From positions 310,001 to 374,000 of the forward strand of contig JAXGNG010000001.1 of NCBI GenBank assembly GCA_040768125.1: 64,000 bases of DNA. The letters are read 5' to 3'. Shown here in pieces: positions 1-9,170 of this stretch. Each line of letters begins with the position of its first letter. The first letter of the stretch is position 1. The translations under genes were made by a program, and so were the position numbers. The notes beneath the pieces are model-generated. The model was not told the DNA's origin. It saw nothing but the letters and a program-made list of their open reading frames with translations, and searched no databases. Source of the stretch: RBG-16-49-21 sp040768125. GTDB taxonomy: Bacteria; Spirochaetota; UBA4802; UBA5550.

Positions 1-405
1 ATGCGCGCCGTGGGGAATAAGCCCGTGGATACAAAAATCGATATCGCGGTGTCGCGGGAAGGCCGCCCCGTAAGGGCGCGGCTGGTCCTCCGGGAGCGCA
101 CGGTGTACAGGCGGATACAAAGCGCCATGGAGCGGGTGTTCATGCATTACGGCATAGAGCTTGATGAAAGTTCGGAAGGAGGGGAGGTGGTGGTGTCGTA
201 TGTTTCCCCGGGAAGTGTGCTCTACACTCTGACGAGGGGCGATATCCTTGCCGGATTGAACGGCAAAAATATCTCCTCCCTTGATGAATTCGTGCGTGTA
301 TACGAGAGGAGCGGTTATCGCATTGAGAGCGTGATGGTCAATCGCGATCGCCGGACGATCAGGATAGAGACGCCCGAGAAGGACAACATACATGAATCCA
401 GGTAA
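1..405 (+). CDS. C-terminal part of a tandem PDZ protein (HtrA-like), 5' partial
   Basis: The frame is open from the first base of the window, so this is probably only the end of a longer gene. The first 30 residues (VGNKPVDTKIDI...) look like the tail of one PDZ domain. Residues about 50-125 form a second one, with a carboxylate-binding-loop-like stretch followed by GDILAGLNGKNISSLDEF, which is typical of PDZ domains. Paired PDZ domains at a C-terminus suggest a DegP/HtrA-type periplasmic serine protease, but the protease domain is outside the window. The stop overlaps the start of the next gene by 14 nt, so the two are probably translationally coupled. Confidence 0.6.
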   Translation: MRAVGNKPVDTKIDIAVSREGRPVRARLVLRERTVYRRIQSAMERVFMHYGIELDESSEGGEVVVSYVSPGSVLYTLTRGDILAGLNGKNISSLDEFVRVYERSGYRIESVMVNRDRRTIRIETPEKDNIHESR

Positions 406-853
406 AATTTACGCCGTTCTCCTCGCGGTAGTCATGGCACCCGGCCTTTCGCTGAGGGCCACCGGGGACCTTTCAGCAAAGGAGGAAAGGATACTCCTCA
501 ACAGGGAGTTCTATGCCGGATTTCATCGTTTGCCTCGAATAAACAGGGACTCGTTTCTCGAGGAGAGACTGAACGCCTTCGTGGCGGCGCGGGGGCTGGT
601 GACCGCGACAGGGGAAAAAAATTTATTCGGAAAGCGATACAGAATCGTATTAAACGATCCCGGGGCGGAAGCGCTAGGAATCAGGATCGTCTATCATCTC
701 CACACCGACAATCTGGATTCTGTTGGAATGATCCCGGAACGGGGGCTGTTTGAGTTCAGCGGGCGCCTTGTCGCCTATACCCCGATTTCGACGAATCGGG
801 AATCCTATATCCTCGACATCATCATGGATAAGGGGGCGCTGGTGATTGAATGA
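392..853 (+). CDS. Small exported protein of unknown function
   Basis: The 153-residue product has an N-terminal hydrophobic segment (about residues 5-22, ending near LRATG) that looks like a signal peptide, so it is probably periplasmic or envelope-bound. I recognise no family. The rest is a mixed alpha/beta sequence without obvious repeats or cysteines. It begins inside the end of the PDZ gene and ends at the start region of the giant TPR protein, so the three genes look like one operon. The tight packing suggests a shared envelope role, which is an inference from context only. Confidence 0.6.
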   Translation: MNPGKIYAVLLAVVMAPGLSLRATGDLSAKEERILLNREFYAGFHRLPRINRDSFLEERLNAFVAARGLVTATGEKNLFGKRYRIVLNDPGAEALGIRIVYHLHTDNLDSVGMIPERGLFEFSGRLVAYTPISTNRESYILDIIMDKGALVIE

Positions 854-3800
854 ACGCTCGGCCATGAACCGCGGCGGGAGCACGCGCGGACGCCTGGCCG
901 GGGTGGTGCTGGCCTGGCTGTTTGTCCTGGCGACACTCCTGGATTCCTCCGCGGCAAGGAAAACGGTGTCCCCTGAACAGCTTGAAAAAAACATGATGAG
1001 GAGCCTGGCCTCCGGGGACTGGCCCTCTGCCTCCACCTTCCTGGAATCGCTCTTCACGAATCATCCTCTGCATCCCCTCGCACGCCTCCATTACGGGAGG
1101 CTTGTCGAGATGGCCGCGATTCAGGGCGCGGGACATGTTGAACGACTCGTGGCGAAAATGAAGAAGGCAATGGAGCCGCGGGTGGGCCAGGGGAGGGGAT
1201 CGTGCCTTCTTGCCCTGACGATCATCCAGGAAGAACTACTCTATCTCCATGATCATGAGAGGGCAAAAGAGATAACCGCCGAGTTGAAGCCGGTCAGGGA
1301 GTGGTCCCTTCTCGGGCCCTTCCCTCGCCATGGCGTGAGAGATATGGATAATCCCTTCATTCCTGAGACCATCGCCGGGGTTGCGGGAAAGGCCAGGGTT
1401 AAAAAGGTCGTTATTGACGGCCATGACGGATGGCTCAGGCCGGGACGATACCTTCCTTCCTCCCGGGGCGTGGTCTATGCGAGGACTTCATTCACGCAGG
1501 AAGGGTCGTCGTTGGTCCATGTGTATTGCAGGGATGATTACAGGGTGTTCATCAATGGCCGGAAAGCGGGGGGAAACACGCCGGGCCTGCGGCGAAGCCA
1601 CAGGATTTTCAGGGTCAGGGATTCGCGTCGGGTAGATCTTCTCATTAAAAAACGGGTCACGGACCGTGATTCGGGATTGAGGGTTATCATTACCGACGAT
1701 GAAAATTCGGTTACGGGAGCGCGGCCCCTGAGCGGTGACCACCCTGCAGATAACGCGGAAGTGACCGAGGTAAACGATTTTCCCTTTGATGCTTTCAATG
1801 AAGATTCCCGGAGGGACCCGGCTTCCGCGTTTTCCAGGATCGGAATGCTCCTTCACGATATCGGCAGCGATGAGGCCGTTGAGTATTTTCAAAAATCCCT
1901 CGAAGAGAGGCACGATGACATCGTGTCGTATTTTCTCGCCGTTTCTCTCATCCGGAGGAACGGGTATGGCGATCGATTAAGCGGGTGGCGCGTCCTGGGA
2001 CGGCTTCTGCGTGACAATCCCGGGTTTGTGCCCGCGGGTCTGATGCGGCTGAAAACGCTGATCGATAGTGCTGAGTATCGAAGTGCCTTCCGCGAATCAG
2101 AACGTCTCTCGAAAATAACGACGCGATCGCCCCTTCTGCGTTTCGAGGTAGCGCGCCTTCTTGACAAGGCGGGTCGTGAATCCGAATTCAGGGAAAAGAT
2201 CCTGATGCTGAAGAAGGAGTTCCCTGAATCCATAATGGTCGCGGAATATGAAGCGGAATCCCTGCGAAGAAGTGACTTGACAAAGTATCTTCTGGCATCG
2301 CGTGCGCTTCTCGAAAAGGCCTGGAATCCTCGGCGTGGCCGGGCCGTCGCGAGGGGTTTCCTGGCCCGTGGTGATTTTAGGGCGGTAAAGAAACTGGTCG
2401 AGCGCTTCAACGGCAATAACGACCTGTCGCGCGAAGCGGTGGAGGCGGCCATCAGGTCAGGCGAGTTTGAAAGCGCGAGGATTGCCATTTTCAAGGAAAT
2501 AATGCACAATGATGACCCCTGGTTTTACGAGGCCCTGTACCGCATTGACACGGCCATGGACGAGGATCCATTGATGTATCTGCAAAAAATCCTCAGCATC
2601 GATCCCTCGCGATTCGATCTTGAGGATTATGCCAGGTACCTCGATTCCGGTGTCGTGAAGCCCCCCGAGGGAACGCTCCTTGATGATGATGACGTCGCGG
2701 CGGCAATTACGGAAGAGGGTCATCATCCCATGTCGATCCTCTACAGGGGGAGGACTTTTTTGCTTCAGGCGGATGGAAGCAGCAGGGGATTCTGCGAAGA
2801 TATTATCCGACTCGTTGACGGCGAGGGCATGCGAAAATACCGGGAGAGCCTGCGGCGGTACCCCGATGATTGTATCCCGGTCAGAATACGGGTCTATGAT
2901 GAAAGGGGAGGGGCAACGGATTTCCGGGGCGATCCGCGAACGGGAGAACTGGAGGGCTTTCTTGGAAGCGTCCACGGCATGAGTGCGGTCATCCATGTGG
3001 CGTACATCCTGGAAAACCCGGTTCCGGTTTCCCGGGAGGGGCTTTCCTTTTCATTTCCCCCGGAGTACCTCCAGGGATATAATGAACCGGCGGGCAGGGT
3101 GTCAATAAGGGTGATCGCTCCCGAGGAGATTGCCGTTCGTTTTTCTTTCAGGGAGACTGTCGCCGTGCATTCCACCATGCGGGACGGAATGCGCCATTAT
3201 GCCGTGACGATGGAGGACCTGGAATCCGTAGACCGGGAATTACATTCAGTACATCAGGATGCCATTCTGGCGTATTATTCCTTTTCCACAATGGAAGGAC
3301 CCGAAGATTATGCCGAATGGCATGGATGGTATTCCGACGAAAACCAGCGCAGCAGCATGGTGGACGCGAGGCAGTTCAAAAAAAACGACCTTGAGAGCAC
3401 CGTCGCGGCGGTGTACTCGTTCGTCGCGGGGAGGGGACAACACCCCCCATGCGAGGAAGGGATGCGCACCTCCTTGCGTGATGTCATCCGCAGCGGTAAC
3501 TTCCAGGCGGATCGGGTGCGGCGGGCGCGGGAACTTCTTGACGCCCTCGGGATCAAATCGTTTCCCGCCTTCACCAGGGACCGGTTCCGCTCTCCCATGA
3601 AGGGGTACATGTTCCATGAATATTACACCGACACGCTCCTTCTTGTGCCCCTTGACATGGATCATTCCCTCTGGCTTGATTTTTCGTCCCCCTGCCTTCC
3701 CTGTGGCATGACCTCCGATCGCGTCGATGGAACCGAAGCATCGGTCATGGTGGGGACATCCATGCAGGTGAGGAACATCAAAAGCAGGGGGGAATCGGGA

Positions 3801-4415
3801 GTCCGTTCACGATATGTCGTGCGGGTGGGGGAGGACGGAAGCGCGCGATGGGCCGGAAAAACCTCGTACTCCGGGATTCACGGAAGCGTTCGATGCGCTT
3901 TCCACGACGAGGAGAAGGCCGAAACGATAGTCTGGAGGCACATGGACAGGTTCTTCCCCGGCTCCACCATTGATCGGTTCAGGTTCGGGAATACGTATGA
4001 TTGCACCCGGCCATTCGTCGTTGAAGCGGAGGGGTCCTTTCGTGTCCCTGGAATTAGCAGGGCCGGATTGATACTGAGACCCGTTGCGGGAACAAGTTCC
4101 CTTCACGATTATGCGAGTCATCCCCGACGGCACAGCGCACTTGCAATTGAGCGACCGGTAAATGAGGTCGTCAGCTGCACATGGGAACTCCCTGAAAGAT
4201 TTAGGAGGGCCGCTGTATCCTCGAGAAGGACGGCACGCGCCTCATTCGGGACCGCGACGGTGGAGATAGTCAAGAAAGAAGGAAATTGTTCGGTCGAGGT
4301 AATGAAATCAGTGAAGGTAGACGCGGGCAGTATTGGAAGGGACAATTACCCGGAATTCCTTGAGTTCTGCCGCGCCTTGAGGCGCCTCGAAAATGAAGCG
4401 TTACCGCTTGATTGA
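846..4415 (+). CDS. Large exported TPR / DUF3857-like protein with degenerate transglutaminase region
   Basis: This 1189-residue protein has an N-terminal signal or anchor segment (about residues 16-37) and helical TPR-like repeats. A WSLLGPFPRHG motif near residue 153 and a beta-sandwich-like stretch (DDYRVFINGRKAG, about 225) are typical of DUF3857/transglutaminase proteins. Near the C-terminus a transglutaminase-like core can be followed (RRARELLDALGIKSFPAF, then a strand with LWLDFSS). The expected catalytic Cys is absent: the aligned stretch reads SGNFQADR. A scaffold or binding role is more likely than enzymatic cross-linking. The start is either TTG 846, which has AAGGGGG nine bases upstream, or ATG 864, which has poor ribosome-site support. 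A related protein lies at 61415-64000. Confidence 0.75.
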   Translation: MNERSAMNRGGSTRGRLAGVVLAWLFVLATLLDSSAARKTVSPEQLEKNMMRSLASGDWPSASTFLESLFTNHPLHPLARLHYGRLVEMAAIQGAGHVERLVAKMKKAMEPRVGQGRGSCLLALTIIQEELLYLHDHERAKEITAELKPVREWSLLGPFPRHGVRDMDNPFIPETIAGVAGKARVKKVVIDGHDGWLRPGRYLPSSRGVVYARTSFTQEGSSLVHVYCRDDYRVFINGRKAGGNTPGLRRSHRIFRVRDSRRVDLLIKKRVTDRDSGLRVIITDDENSVTGARPLSGDHPADNAEVTEVNDFPFDAFNEDSRRDPASAFSRIGMLLHDIGSDEAVEYFQKSLEERHDDIVSYFLAVSLIRRNGYGDRLSGWRVLGRLLRDNPGFVPAGLMRLKTLIDSAEYRSAFRESERLSKITTRSPLLRFEVARLLDKAGRESEFREKILMLKKEFPESIMVAEYEAESLRRSDLTKYLLASRALLEKAWNPRRGRAVARGFLARGDFRAVKKLVERFNGNNDLSREAVEAAIRSGEFESARIAIFKEIMHNDDPWFYEALYRIDTAMDEDPLMYLQKILSIDPSRFDLEDYARYLDSGVVKPPEGTLLDDDDVAAAITEEGHHPMSILYRGRTFLLQADGSSRGFCEDIIRLVDGEGMRKYRESLRRYPDDCIPVRIRVYDERGGATDFRGDPRTGELEGFLGSVHGMSAVIHVAYILENPVPVSREGLSFSFPPEYLQGYNEPAGRVSIRVIAPEEIAVRFSFRETVAVHSTMRDGMRHYAVTMEDLESVDRELHSVHQDAILAYYSFSTMEGPEDYAEWHGWYSDENQRSSMVDARQFKKNDLESTVAAVYSFVAGRGQHPPCEEGMRTSLRDVIRSGNFQADRVRRARELLDALGIKSFPAFTRDRFRSPMKGYMFHEYYTDTLLLVPLDMDHSLWLDFSSPCLPCGMTSDRVDGTEASVMVGTSMQVRNIKSRGESGVRSRYVVRVGEDGSARWAGKTSYSGIHGSVRCAFHDEEKAETIVWRHMDRFFPGSTIDRFRFGNTYDCTRPFVVEAEGSFRVPGISRAGLILRPVAGTSSLHDYASHPRRHSALAIERPVNEVVSCTWELPERFRRAAVSSRRTARASFGTATVEIVKKEGNCSVEVMKSVKVDAGSIGRDNYPEFLEFCRALRRLENEALPLD

Positions 4416-4433
4416 GGCGGGATGCCGGCGGAA

Positions 4434-4535
4434 TCAATATTTCTTCAAGATTTTTTCCCTTAACTGCCTCTTTTTTCTTTTTATCCGGCGTTTTGCCCTC
4501 TGGCGTTTTTCACGGGCGTTATACTGTTTGGCCAT
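4434..4535 (-). CDS. Tiny, extremely basic 33-residue protein
   Basis: This small gene lies antisense in the gap after the large TPR gene. The ribosome site is AGGAGGA (4541-4547) five bases before an ATG. The product begins MAKQYNAREKRQRAKRR; 17 of its 33 residues are Lys or Arg and only two are acidic. Its composition resembles very small ribosomal or RNA-binding proteins (such as Thx or L34-like peptides), but I cannot name a family. A TTGACA box on the same strand (4584-4589) may be its -35 element; the matching -10 is weak. The perfect Shine-Dalgarno, start and uninterrupted basic frame make chance unlikely. Confidence 0.6.
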   Translation of the reverse strand: MAKQYNAREKRQRAKRRIKRKKRQLREKILKKY

Positions 4536-4583
4536 GCTGTTCCTCCTGTAATTACTGTGCCAGTAACTGTTTCAACCGGCGCC

Positions 4584-4589
4584 TGTCAA
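4584..4589 (-). promoter_or_regulatory. Possible -35 box for the tiny basic gene
   Basis: TTGACA is read on the minus strand, 48 bases upstream of the start codon at 4535. The hexamer at the expected -10 distance (around 4561-4567, GTTACTG) is a poor match, so only the -35 element is convincing. Confidence 0.3.
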
Positions 4590-4742
4590 CAGAAAAATAA
4601 ACAGTCGGCCGGGAAACGCCGGCGGTATCGAGAGGCCGGTATCATTGGACATGATTGATTTTTCATTTGAAGAGGAGTGTCGCGCCGTTTTAAAAAATGT
4701 CGCACTGTTGTCCCGGGTATCCCATCCATGGAATAATTATTG

Positions 4743-4772
4743 TTGCAAATTTTTTCAAAAAACAACTACTAT
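4743..4772 (+). promoter_or_regulatory. Sigma70-type promoter for the mce-radA unit
   Basis: TTGCAA (4743-4748) and TACTAT (4767-4772) are separated by 18 bases, in an AT-rich island about 85 bases upstream of the mce start. This is the best promoter-like pair in the 319-base gap after the tiny gene; nothing else stands out in that gap. Confidence 0.5.
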
Positions 4773-4854
4773 GGGTAATCCGACGTGAACGAGGCATGCG
4801 TGTACTCCGGAGCACGTTTCGGGAGGCGGCGGTTCGTTTCCGTGGAGGTGGTAA

Positions 4855-5730
4855 ATGAAATTGAATAATGAAGCCAGGGTGGGTCTCATGATCACCATCA
4901 GCTTCACCATGTTCATCGTCCTGGTCGCGCTCCTGGCGAAGATCAATGTGTCACGATCGGGCTATACCCTGAGGGTGTATTATGGATTTCTGAACGATCT
5001 CCGCGTGGGAGCGCCGGTAAAAATAGCCGGCGGGATACGGATCGGGCACGTGAAGGCGATCGCGCAGTCGGGGGAAAAAACGGAAGTCACCCTCTGGATC
5101 GAGAAGAAATACGCCCTCGTCCGATCGACAAAATTCGCCATATTCACCTCCGGCCTCATCGGTGAAAAATACGTCAATGTCTTCGTCCCTCCCGCGAGCG
5201 ACGTCGAGGAATTCCTCATGGACGGCGATAAAATATATGGGATGGACCCCGCGAGCTTCGACCAGATGATGATGACGTTCCAGACCTTCATGCATGACGA
5301 GAGCGGCGGCCAGGTCCTGGCGGAGATTTTCCAGAATTCGAAAAAATTCGTGGGAAACCTGAACACCATCGCGGATGAAAATCGCTACGACATACGCCAG
5401 TCGATAATCACCGCGAAGCAGATGATCGCGAGCCTCAATTTCCAGTCAAAGATGATGATGGACAACGTAAACCGTTTTTCCAAGAACATGGCGGACCTTT
5501 CCGAGAAGAACAAGGACGACATCAACATAACCCTCCGGAACCTTTCTGAAATATCGACAAACATGAACAAGATCGTCTTCAGGATCGAAAAGGGCCGCGG
5601 GACCCTTGGAAAGCTGCTGCATGACGAGGAAGTGTATAACAACCTCAGGGACGCATCGATATTCGCGAAGGACCTGTTCCGCCAGCTCAAGCAGGATCCC
5701 TCGAAACTCTTTTTCAGAACGCAGAAGTAG
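4855..5730 (+). CDS. MCE/MlaD-family phospholipid-transport protein
   Basis: The product has 291 residues. A single N-terminal membrane segment (about residues 11-30) anchors it in the inner membrane facing the periplasm. It is followed by an MCE domain (about 38-115: VYYGFLNDLRVGAPVKIAGGIRIGHV and TSGLIGEKYVNV are typical of MlaD) and a long alpha-helical tail (140-280) likely to form a coiled coil. MlaD-type proteins form hexameric rings that carry lipids between membranes together with an MlaE permease and MlaF ATPase. Neither partner is adjacent here, so they must be encoded elsewhere. GGAGGTGG precedes the ATG. radA begins two bases after the stop. Confidence 0.85.
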   Translation: MKLNNEARVGLMITISFTMFIVLVALLAKINVSRSGYTLRVYYGFLNDLRVGAPVKIAGGIRIGHVKAIAQSGEKTEVTLWIEKKYALVRSTKFAIFTSGLIGEKYVNVFVPPASDVEEFLMDGDKIYGMDPASFDQMMMTFQTFMHDESGGQVLAEIFQNSKKFVGNLNTIADENRYDIRQSIITAKQMIASLNFQSKMMMDNVNRFSKNMADLSEKNKDDINITLRNLSEISTNMNKIVFRIEKGRGTLGKLLHDEEVYNNLRDASIFAKDLFRQLKQDPSKLFFRTQK

Positions 5731-5732
5731 CG

Positions 5733-7082
5733 ATGGCGCGGAAGGGAAAGGTATTCATCTGCGAGGCCTGCGGAACCGGGTTCACGGGGTGGCAGGGACG
5801 CTGCACCGCCTGCGGTGAATGGAATACCATAAAGGAACGTGCATCCCTTCCAGAGGCCGCGCCCCGGCCCCAGGCGAAGATGACGGCCCTCTCCGATGTC
5901 GTTCCCGGCGAGAACCGGAGAATGCAGACGGGTATCGGCGAATTCAACCTCGTCTGCGGCGGCGGGGTCGTTCCCGGTTCAGTGATCCTGATCGGCGGGG
6001 AGCCCGGCATAGGCAAGTCGACACTCGCCCTCCAAATCGGCGGCGATTTCCGCACGCTCTATATCTCGGGTGAGGAGTCACCGTCTCAGATCCGTCTGAG
6101 GGCCGAGCGGATCGGCTGCCCCCTCGAGTCGGTGCAGCTGTCAACGTCCACCGCCGTGGACGAGATCATCGGCCTTATCGAGTCATTTTCGCCGCAGTGT
6201 GTCATCGTCGACTCAATTCAGACGCTCTACACGCCTGATATTCCCGGGATCAAGGGTTCGGTGAGCCAGGTGCGTGAATCGGCCTCGCGCCTTGCCGATG
6301 CCGCAAAAAGGCTCGAAGTGGTCCTGGTCCTGATCGGCCACATAACGAAGGAGGGCGCCATCGCGGGGCCCAAGCTTCTCGAACACCTGGTCGACACGGT
6401 GCTCTACTTTGAGAACAATTTTTCCAGGGAGTACCGGCTCCTGAGGGCGTTCAAGAACCGTTACGGTTCCGTCAACGAGATAGGGCTCTTCCGGATGGTG
6501 GAGACGGGGCTCGCGGAGGTGACGGACAAGAACCGTGTATTCCTCAACCCCTACCACTCCGACGCGGCGGGTAACGCGGTTTCCGCCGCGGTGGAGGGGA
6601 GCAGGATCATCCTTTTCGAGGTGCAATCCCTGGTCATTCCCTCGTCATTTCCCAATCCCAGGCGAATGGCGGACGGCTTTGACCTGAACCGCCTCATCCT
6701 GATCGCGGCGGTTCTTGAGAAACACGCGGGTCTCCGGCTCAACTCCTTCGACGTGTTTCTCAACGTTTCCGGCGGGTTCCAGATAAATGATACCGCGGCG
6801 GACCTCGCCGTAGCCGTATCGATAGCGTCGAGCCTCGCAGGCGCGCCCGTTCCGCGCGGCTTCGGATTTCTCGGGGAGATATCCCTTTCGGGAGAGATAC
6901 GTCCGGTTTCCCTCTGCGCGAGAAGGCTGCAGGAATTCAGGGTGGCGGGCCATACGACCATCGTGCTGCCGGAATCAGAGGCGGGGGAGGCGAAGATGGC
7001 CGGCTTCGAGGGCTTCGTGGTGGGGGTGCGCACGATCCAGGAGGCGCTGGAAAAATTGATAAAACCAAATATCACCGGTTAG
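5733..7082 (+). CDS. radA: DNA repair protein RadA (Sms)
   Basis: The product has 449 residues, the usual RadA length. It has an N-terminal C4 zinc finger (Cys10, Cys13, Cys24, Cys27), a Walker A motif GEPGIGKST (about 89-97), the RadA signature KNRYGS in place of the common KNRFG, and a C-terminal Lon-protease-like domain (about 280-440). RadA is a RecA-related helicase that promotes branch migration and processing of recombination intermediates in the cytoplasm. It sits two bases after the mce gene and is likely co-transcribed with it, although the two have no known functional link. Confidence 0.95.
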   Translation: MARKGKVFICEACGTGFTGWQGRCTACGEWNTIKERASLPEAAPRPQAKMTALSDVVPGENRRMQTGIGEFNLVCGGGVVPGSVILIGGEPGIGKSTLALQIGGDFRTLYISGEESPSQIRLRAERIGCPLESVQLSTSTAVDEIIGLIESFSPQCVIVDSIQTLYTPDIPGIKGSVSQVRESASRLADAAKRLEVVLVLIGHITKEGAIAGPKLLEHLVDTVLYFENNFSREYRLLRAFKNRYGSVNEIGLFRMVETGLAEVTDKNRVFLNPYHSDAAGNAVSAAVEGSRIILFEVQSLVIPSSFPNPRRMADGFDLNRLILIAAVLEKHAGLRLNSFDVFLNVSGGFQINDTAADLAVAVSIASSLAGAPVPRGFGFLGEISLSGEIRPVSLCARRLQEFRVAGHTTIVLPESEAGEAKMAGFEGFVVGVRTIQEALEKLIKPNITG

Positions 7083-7215
7083 GCGAATCGGTCCCGTAAC
7101 ACGGGTGTAACATGGCAATTTAACATCATGGTAATAATGCCGGGCATTTCCTGATTGCGTTTGCGGGCCTTCTCCCGTGCCAGTTGTGTCAAGACCATTG
7201 TACTGGAGGTTCGAA

Positions 7216-8199
7216 ATGAAAAAACTTTTCTTCGTGTTCACGACGGTCATGTTGATAGCTTCCTCCCTTCGCGCCCAGGAAGCCGTGGAGGAATCGAAGG
7301 CATCGGCGAGGGAACCCGTCGGGATAAGCATAGGCGTGGACTACTACAGCCACTATCTCTGGCGGGGTACCAGGTTCTTCGGCGACGACGGCGCTTTCAT
7401 CCCCGCGCTTTCCTGGGATGTGATGGGCAGCGGGCTGACCCTGGGAATGACCATGGAGCTTTCGGCGAGCTATTTCTTCGAGGGCTTTCAGGCGAAGCCG
7501 AAGAAGTACTATTTTTCCGGTGATGGTATTCCCTATAAGAAGCAGCTCAAGCTCATCAGGGAAGGCTATCTCAACCACAGCCTCGATTTCGGAGCTGACT
7601 ATTCCTACACCATTCCAGAGGCAGTCACGATCGGCATCAGCGTCTGGTATTACTGGTATTTCAACAACCCCGGGGCCAGGGAGCTGGCGCGTCCCGTGTA
7701 CACGGAAGCAAACACGGGTTACATGCTTCGTTCCCGCCCCGTTGACCTGAGCTTCCAGACAACGGCGCTCACCCTTGGCATCGACGCGGTGCCCTTTATC
7801 AATCCCGCGATATCAATCGCCCATGACTGGTACACCGCCGAGAAGCTGGCCGGGGACTTCTACGTCCAGCTCTCCATCGGGCATGATTTCGAGGTGACGA
7901 AGGAGGTCACTGTCGGTATCGGCACGGCCGCGGGGTACTACTATTACCGAACCGGTGAAGCCACGAGATTCTATATCTCCTACGACGCGGCTACAGGTGC
8001 CTTTTCGCCTGAGCGGGATCGATCACCCCTCATCAAGGGAGTAAGCGACATCACCACGAGGATAGAGCTTGCCTTCACGAAGGGACCCATTTCCCTGAAC
8101 GGGGGATTCTTCTGGGTAGCGGTTCCCGCGAAATCATGGTACAAGGGAGACACCGTGCATCGCTACTACGCGAAGGTGGGCGCTTCCTGTTCCATATAG
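7216..8199 (+). CDS. Putative outer-membrane beta-barrel protein
   Basis: The ATG at 7216 follows GGAGGT (7205-7210) at a five-base spacing, and the product starts with a signal peptide cut near LRAQE. The mature part alternates polar and hydrophobic residues and is rich in Tyr, Gly and Trp (VDYYSHYLWRGTRFFGDDG, SGLTLGMTMELSASYFF, AAGYYYYR), as in small transmembrane beta-barrels. The SHYLWRG start recalls the Gcw_chp group of bacterial outer-membrane proteins of unknown function. It ends in ...KVGASCSI and lacks a terminal Phe. It stands alone between radA and an EthD-like gene. Its substrate is unknown. Confidence 0.7.
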   Translation: MKKLFFVFTTVMLIASSLRAQEAVEESKASAREPVGISIGVDYYSHYLWRGTRFFGDDGAFIPALSWDVMGSGLTLGMTMELSASYFFEGFQAKPKKYYFSGDGIPYKKQLKLIREGYLNHSLDFGADYSYTIPEAVTIGISVWYYWYFNNPGARELARPVYTEANTGYMLRSRPVDLSFQTTALTLGIDAVPFINPAISIAHDWYTAEKLAGDFYVQLSIGHDFEVTKEVTVGIGTAAGYYYYRTGEATRFYISYDAATGAFSPERDRSPLIKGVSDITTRIELAFTKGPISLNGGFFWVAVPAKSWYKGDTVHRYYAKVGASCSI

Positions 8200-8295
8200 C
8201 GGATTCTGCGAGATAGCGGTGGAATGGCGGGGCGTAGAATGGACATGGAGCAGAGCATTGCCGGAGGATACATGCGGACCATCATCGGGTGAACC

Positions 8296-9009
8296 ATGAA
8301 GAACCCCCCTGGCGAACAAATGATCAAGATCGCATGTATCCTCCGCGGTGATGCCGCGGAACCGGTGGCGGCGTTCTGGGACCGTGTTCTCGGCCCCTTC
8401 GCGACGCGCATCCTGGGACAGGGACCGCGGCACCTCAAGCTATCCATGACGGCAATGGATCCGCCCCGCTTTTTTCCCGTTCCCTGCTGCAGGGAGAGGG
8501 CCGCCCTTGTGTCCATATGGTCGGAAGGCGGTCCCGGCCGGAAGGCCGATGAATGGGCGCGTCTCGTCGCGGGATCCTGGGAGGGACCTGTTTCCGCCTA
8601 CCGGGTGGAGGAATCCATTCCCGTTTCGTACGAGCGTACCTGGTCCCCGGGTGAGCGGACCCCTGGGATCGGCCTGCTCACCCTGTTCCGACCCCGCCCC
8701 GGCCTGTCCCGCGACGCGTTCCTCGCAATGTGGCACCGGGGACACACCCCCCTCGCGCTGAAGGTCCACCCCCTCTGGAATTACGTGCGGAACGTGGTCG
8801 AAGAAGTGCTCATCCCGGAATCTTTCGTACCTGCCGGGATCGTGGAAGAACTGTGCCGCTGCGAGGAGGACCTCCTCTCGTCACGGAGGTTTTTCGGCGG
8901 TCCCCTGGCCATGGTCCCCAACATGGTCAGGATCGGTCTGGACATCCGAAAATGGATGGATCTGCGGGGAATAAGAAATCATCTTGTGCATGAGTACTGG
9001 ATTAAATAA
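8296..9009 (+). CDS. EthD-like dimeric alpha/beta-barrel protein
   Basis: The product has 237 residues. The stretch GLSRDAFLAMWHRGHTPLALKVHPLWNYVRN (about residues 137-168) matches the EthD/dimeric alpha-beta-barrel pattern (F..xW...H.plA), a ferredoxin-like fold seen in small oxidoreductase accessory proteins and monooxygenases. The N-terminal half may be a degenerate second copy of the fold. No cofactor motif is visible. The ribosome site for ATG 8296 is weak; ATG 8320 is an alternative. A six-codon mini-ORF (from 8271, preceded by GGAGGA) ends just before the start and could be chance. Function is unknown. Confidence 0.6.
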   Translation: MKNPPGEQMIKIACILRGDAAEPVAAFWDRVLGPFATRILGQGPRHLKLSMTAMDPPRFFPVPCCRERAALVSIWSEGGPGRKADEWARLVAGSWEGPVSAYRVEESIPVSYERTWSPGERTPGIGLLTLFRPRPGLSRDAFLAMWHRGHTPLALKVHPLWNYVRNVVEEVLIPESFVPAGIVEELCRCEEDLLSSRRFFGGPLAMVPNMVRIGLDIRKWMDLRGIRNHLVHEYWIK

Positions 9010-9094
9010 TATCAAATCGTTATACCTGCTGCCGTGGAAGGCGCGAATTCAAAGGTGCCCTCATCGCCCCGCGTAAAGAGAACCAATTAATTGC

Positions 9095-9122
9095 TTGTCT
9101 TTTTTTCTGCCTGGGTTATACT
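9095..9122 (+). promoter_or_regulatory. Candidate promoter upstream of the STAS gene
   Basis: TTGTCT (9095-9100) and TATACT (9117-9122) are separated by 16 bases. They would give a leader of about 170 bases before the STAS start, and that leader contains the inverted repeat at 9171-9204. Confidence 0.35.
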
Positions 9123-9170
9123 TCTCACTTGCCGGTTCGGAGCATTGGCTTCCGCAGGGCGGAAGGTGCG

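Noticed and set aside
4412..4600. 62-codon plus-strand frame right after the giant TPR gene
   Set aside because: No ribosome site, and Ser/Cys/Phe-rich sequence; the opposite strand carries the better-supported tiny basic gene.
8271..8291. Six-codon leader peptide before the EthD-like gene
   Set aside because: It has GGAGGA upstream, but six codons with no run of one amino acid and no hairpin give no sign of attenuation; probably chance.
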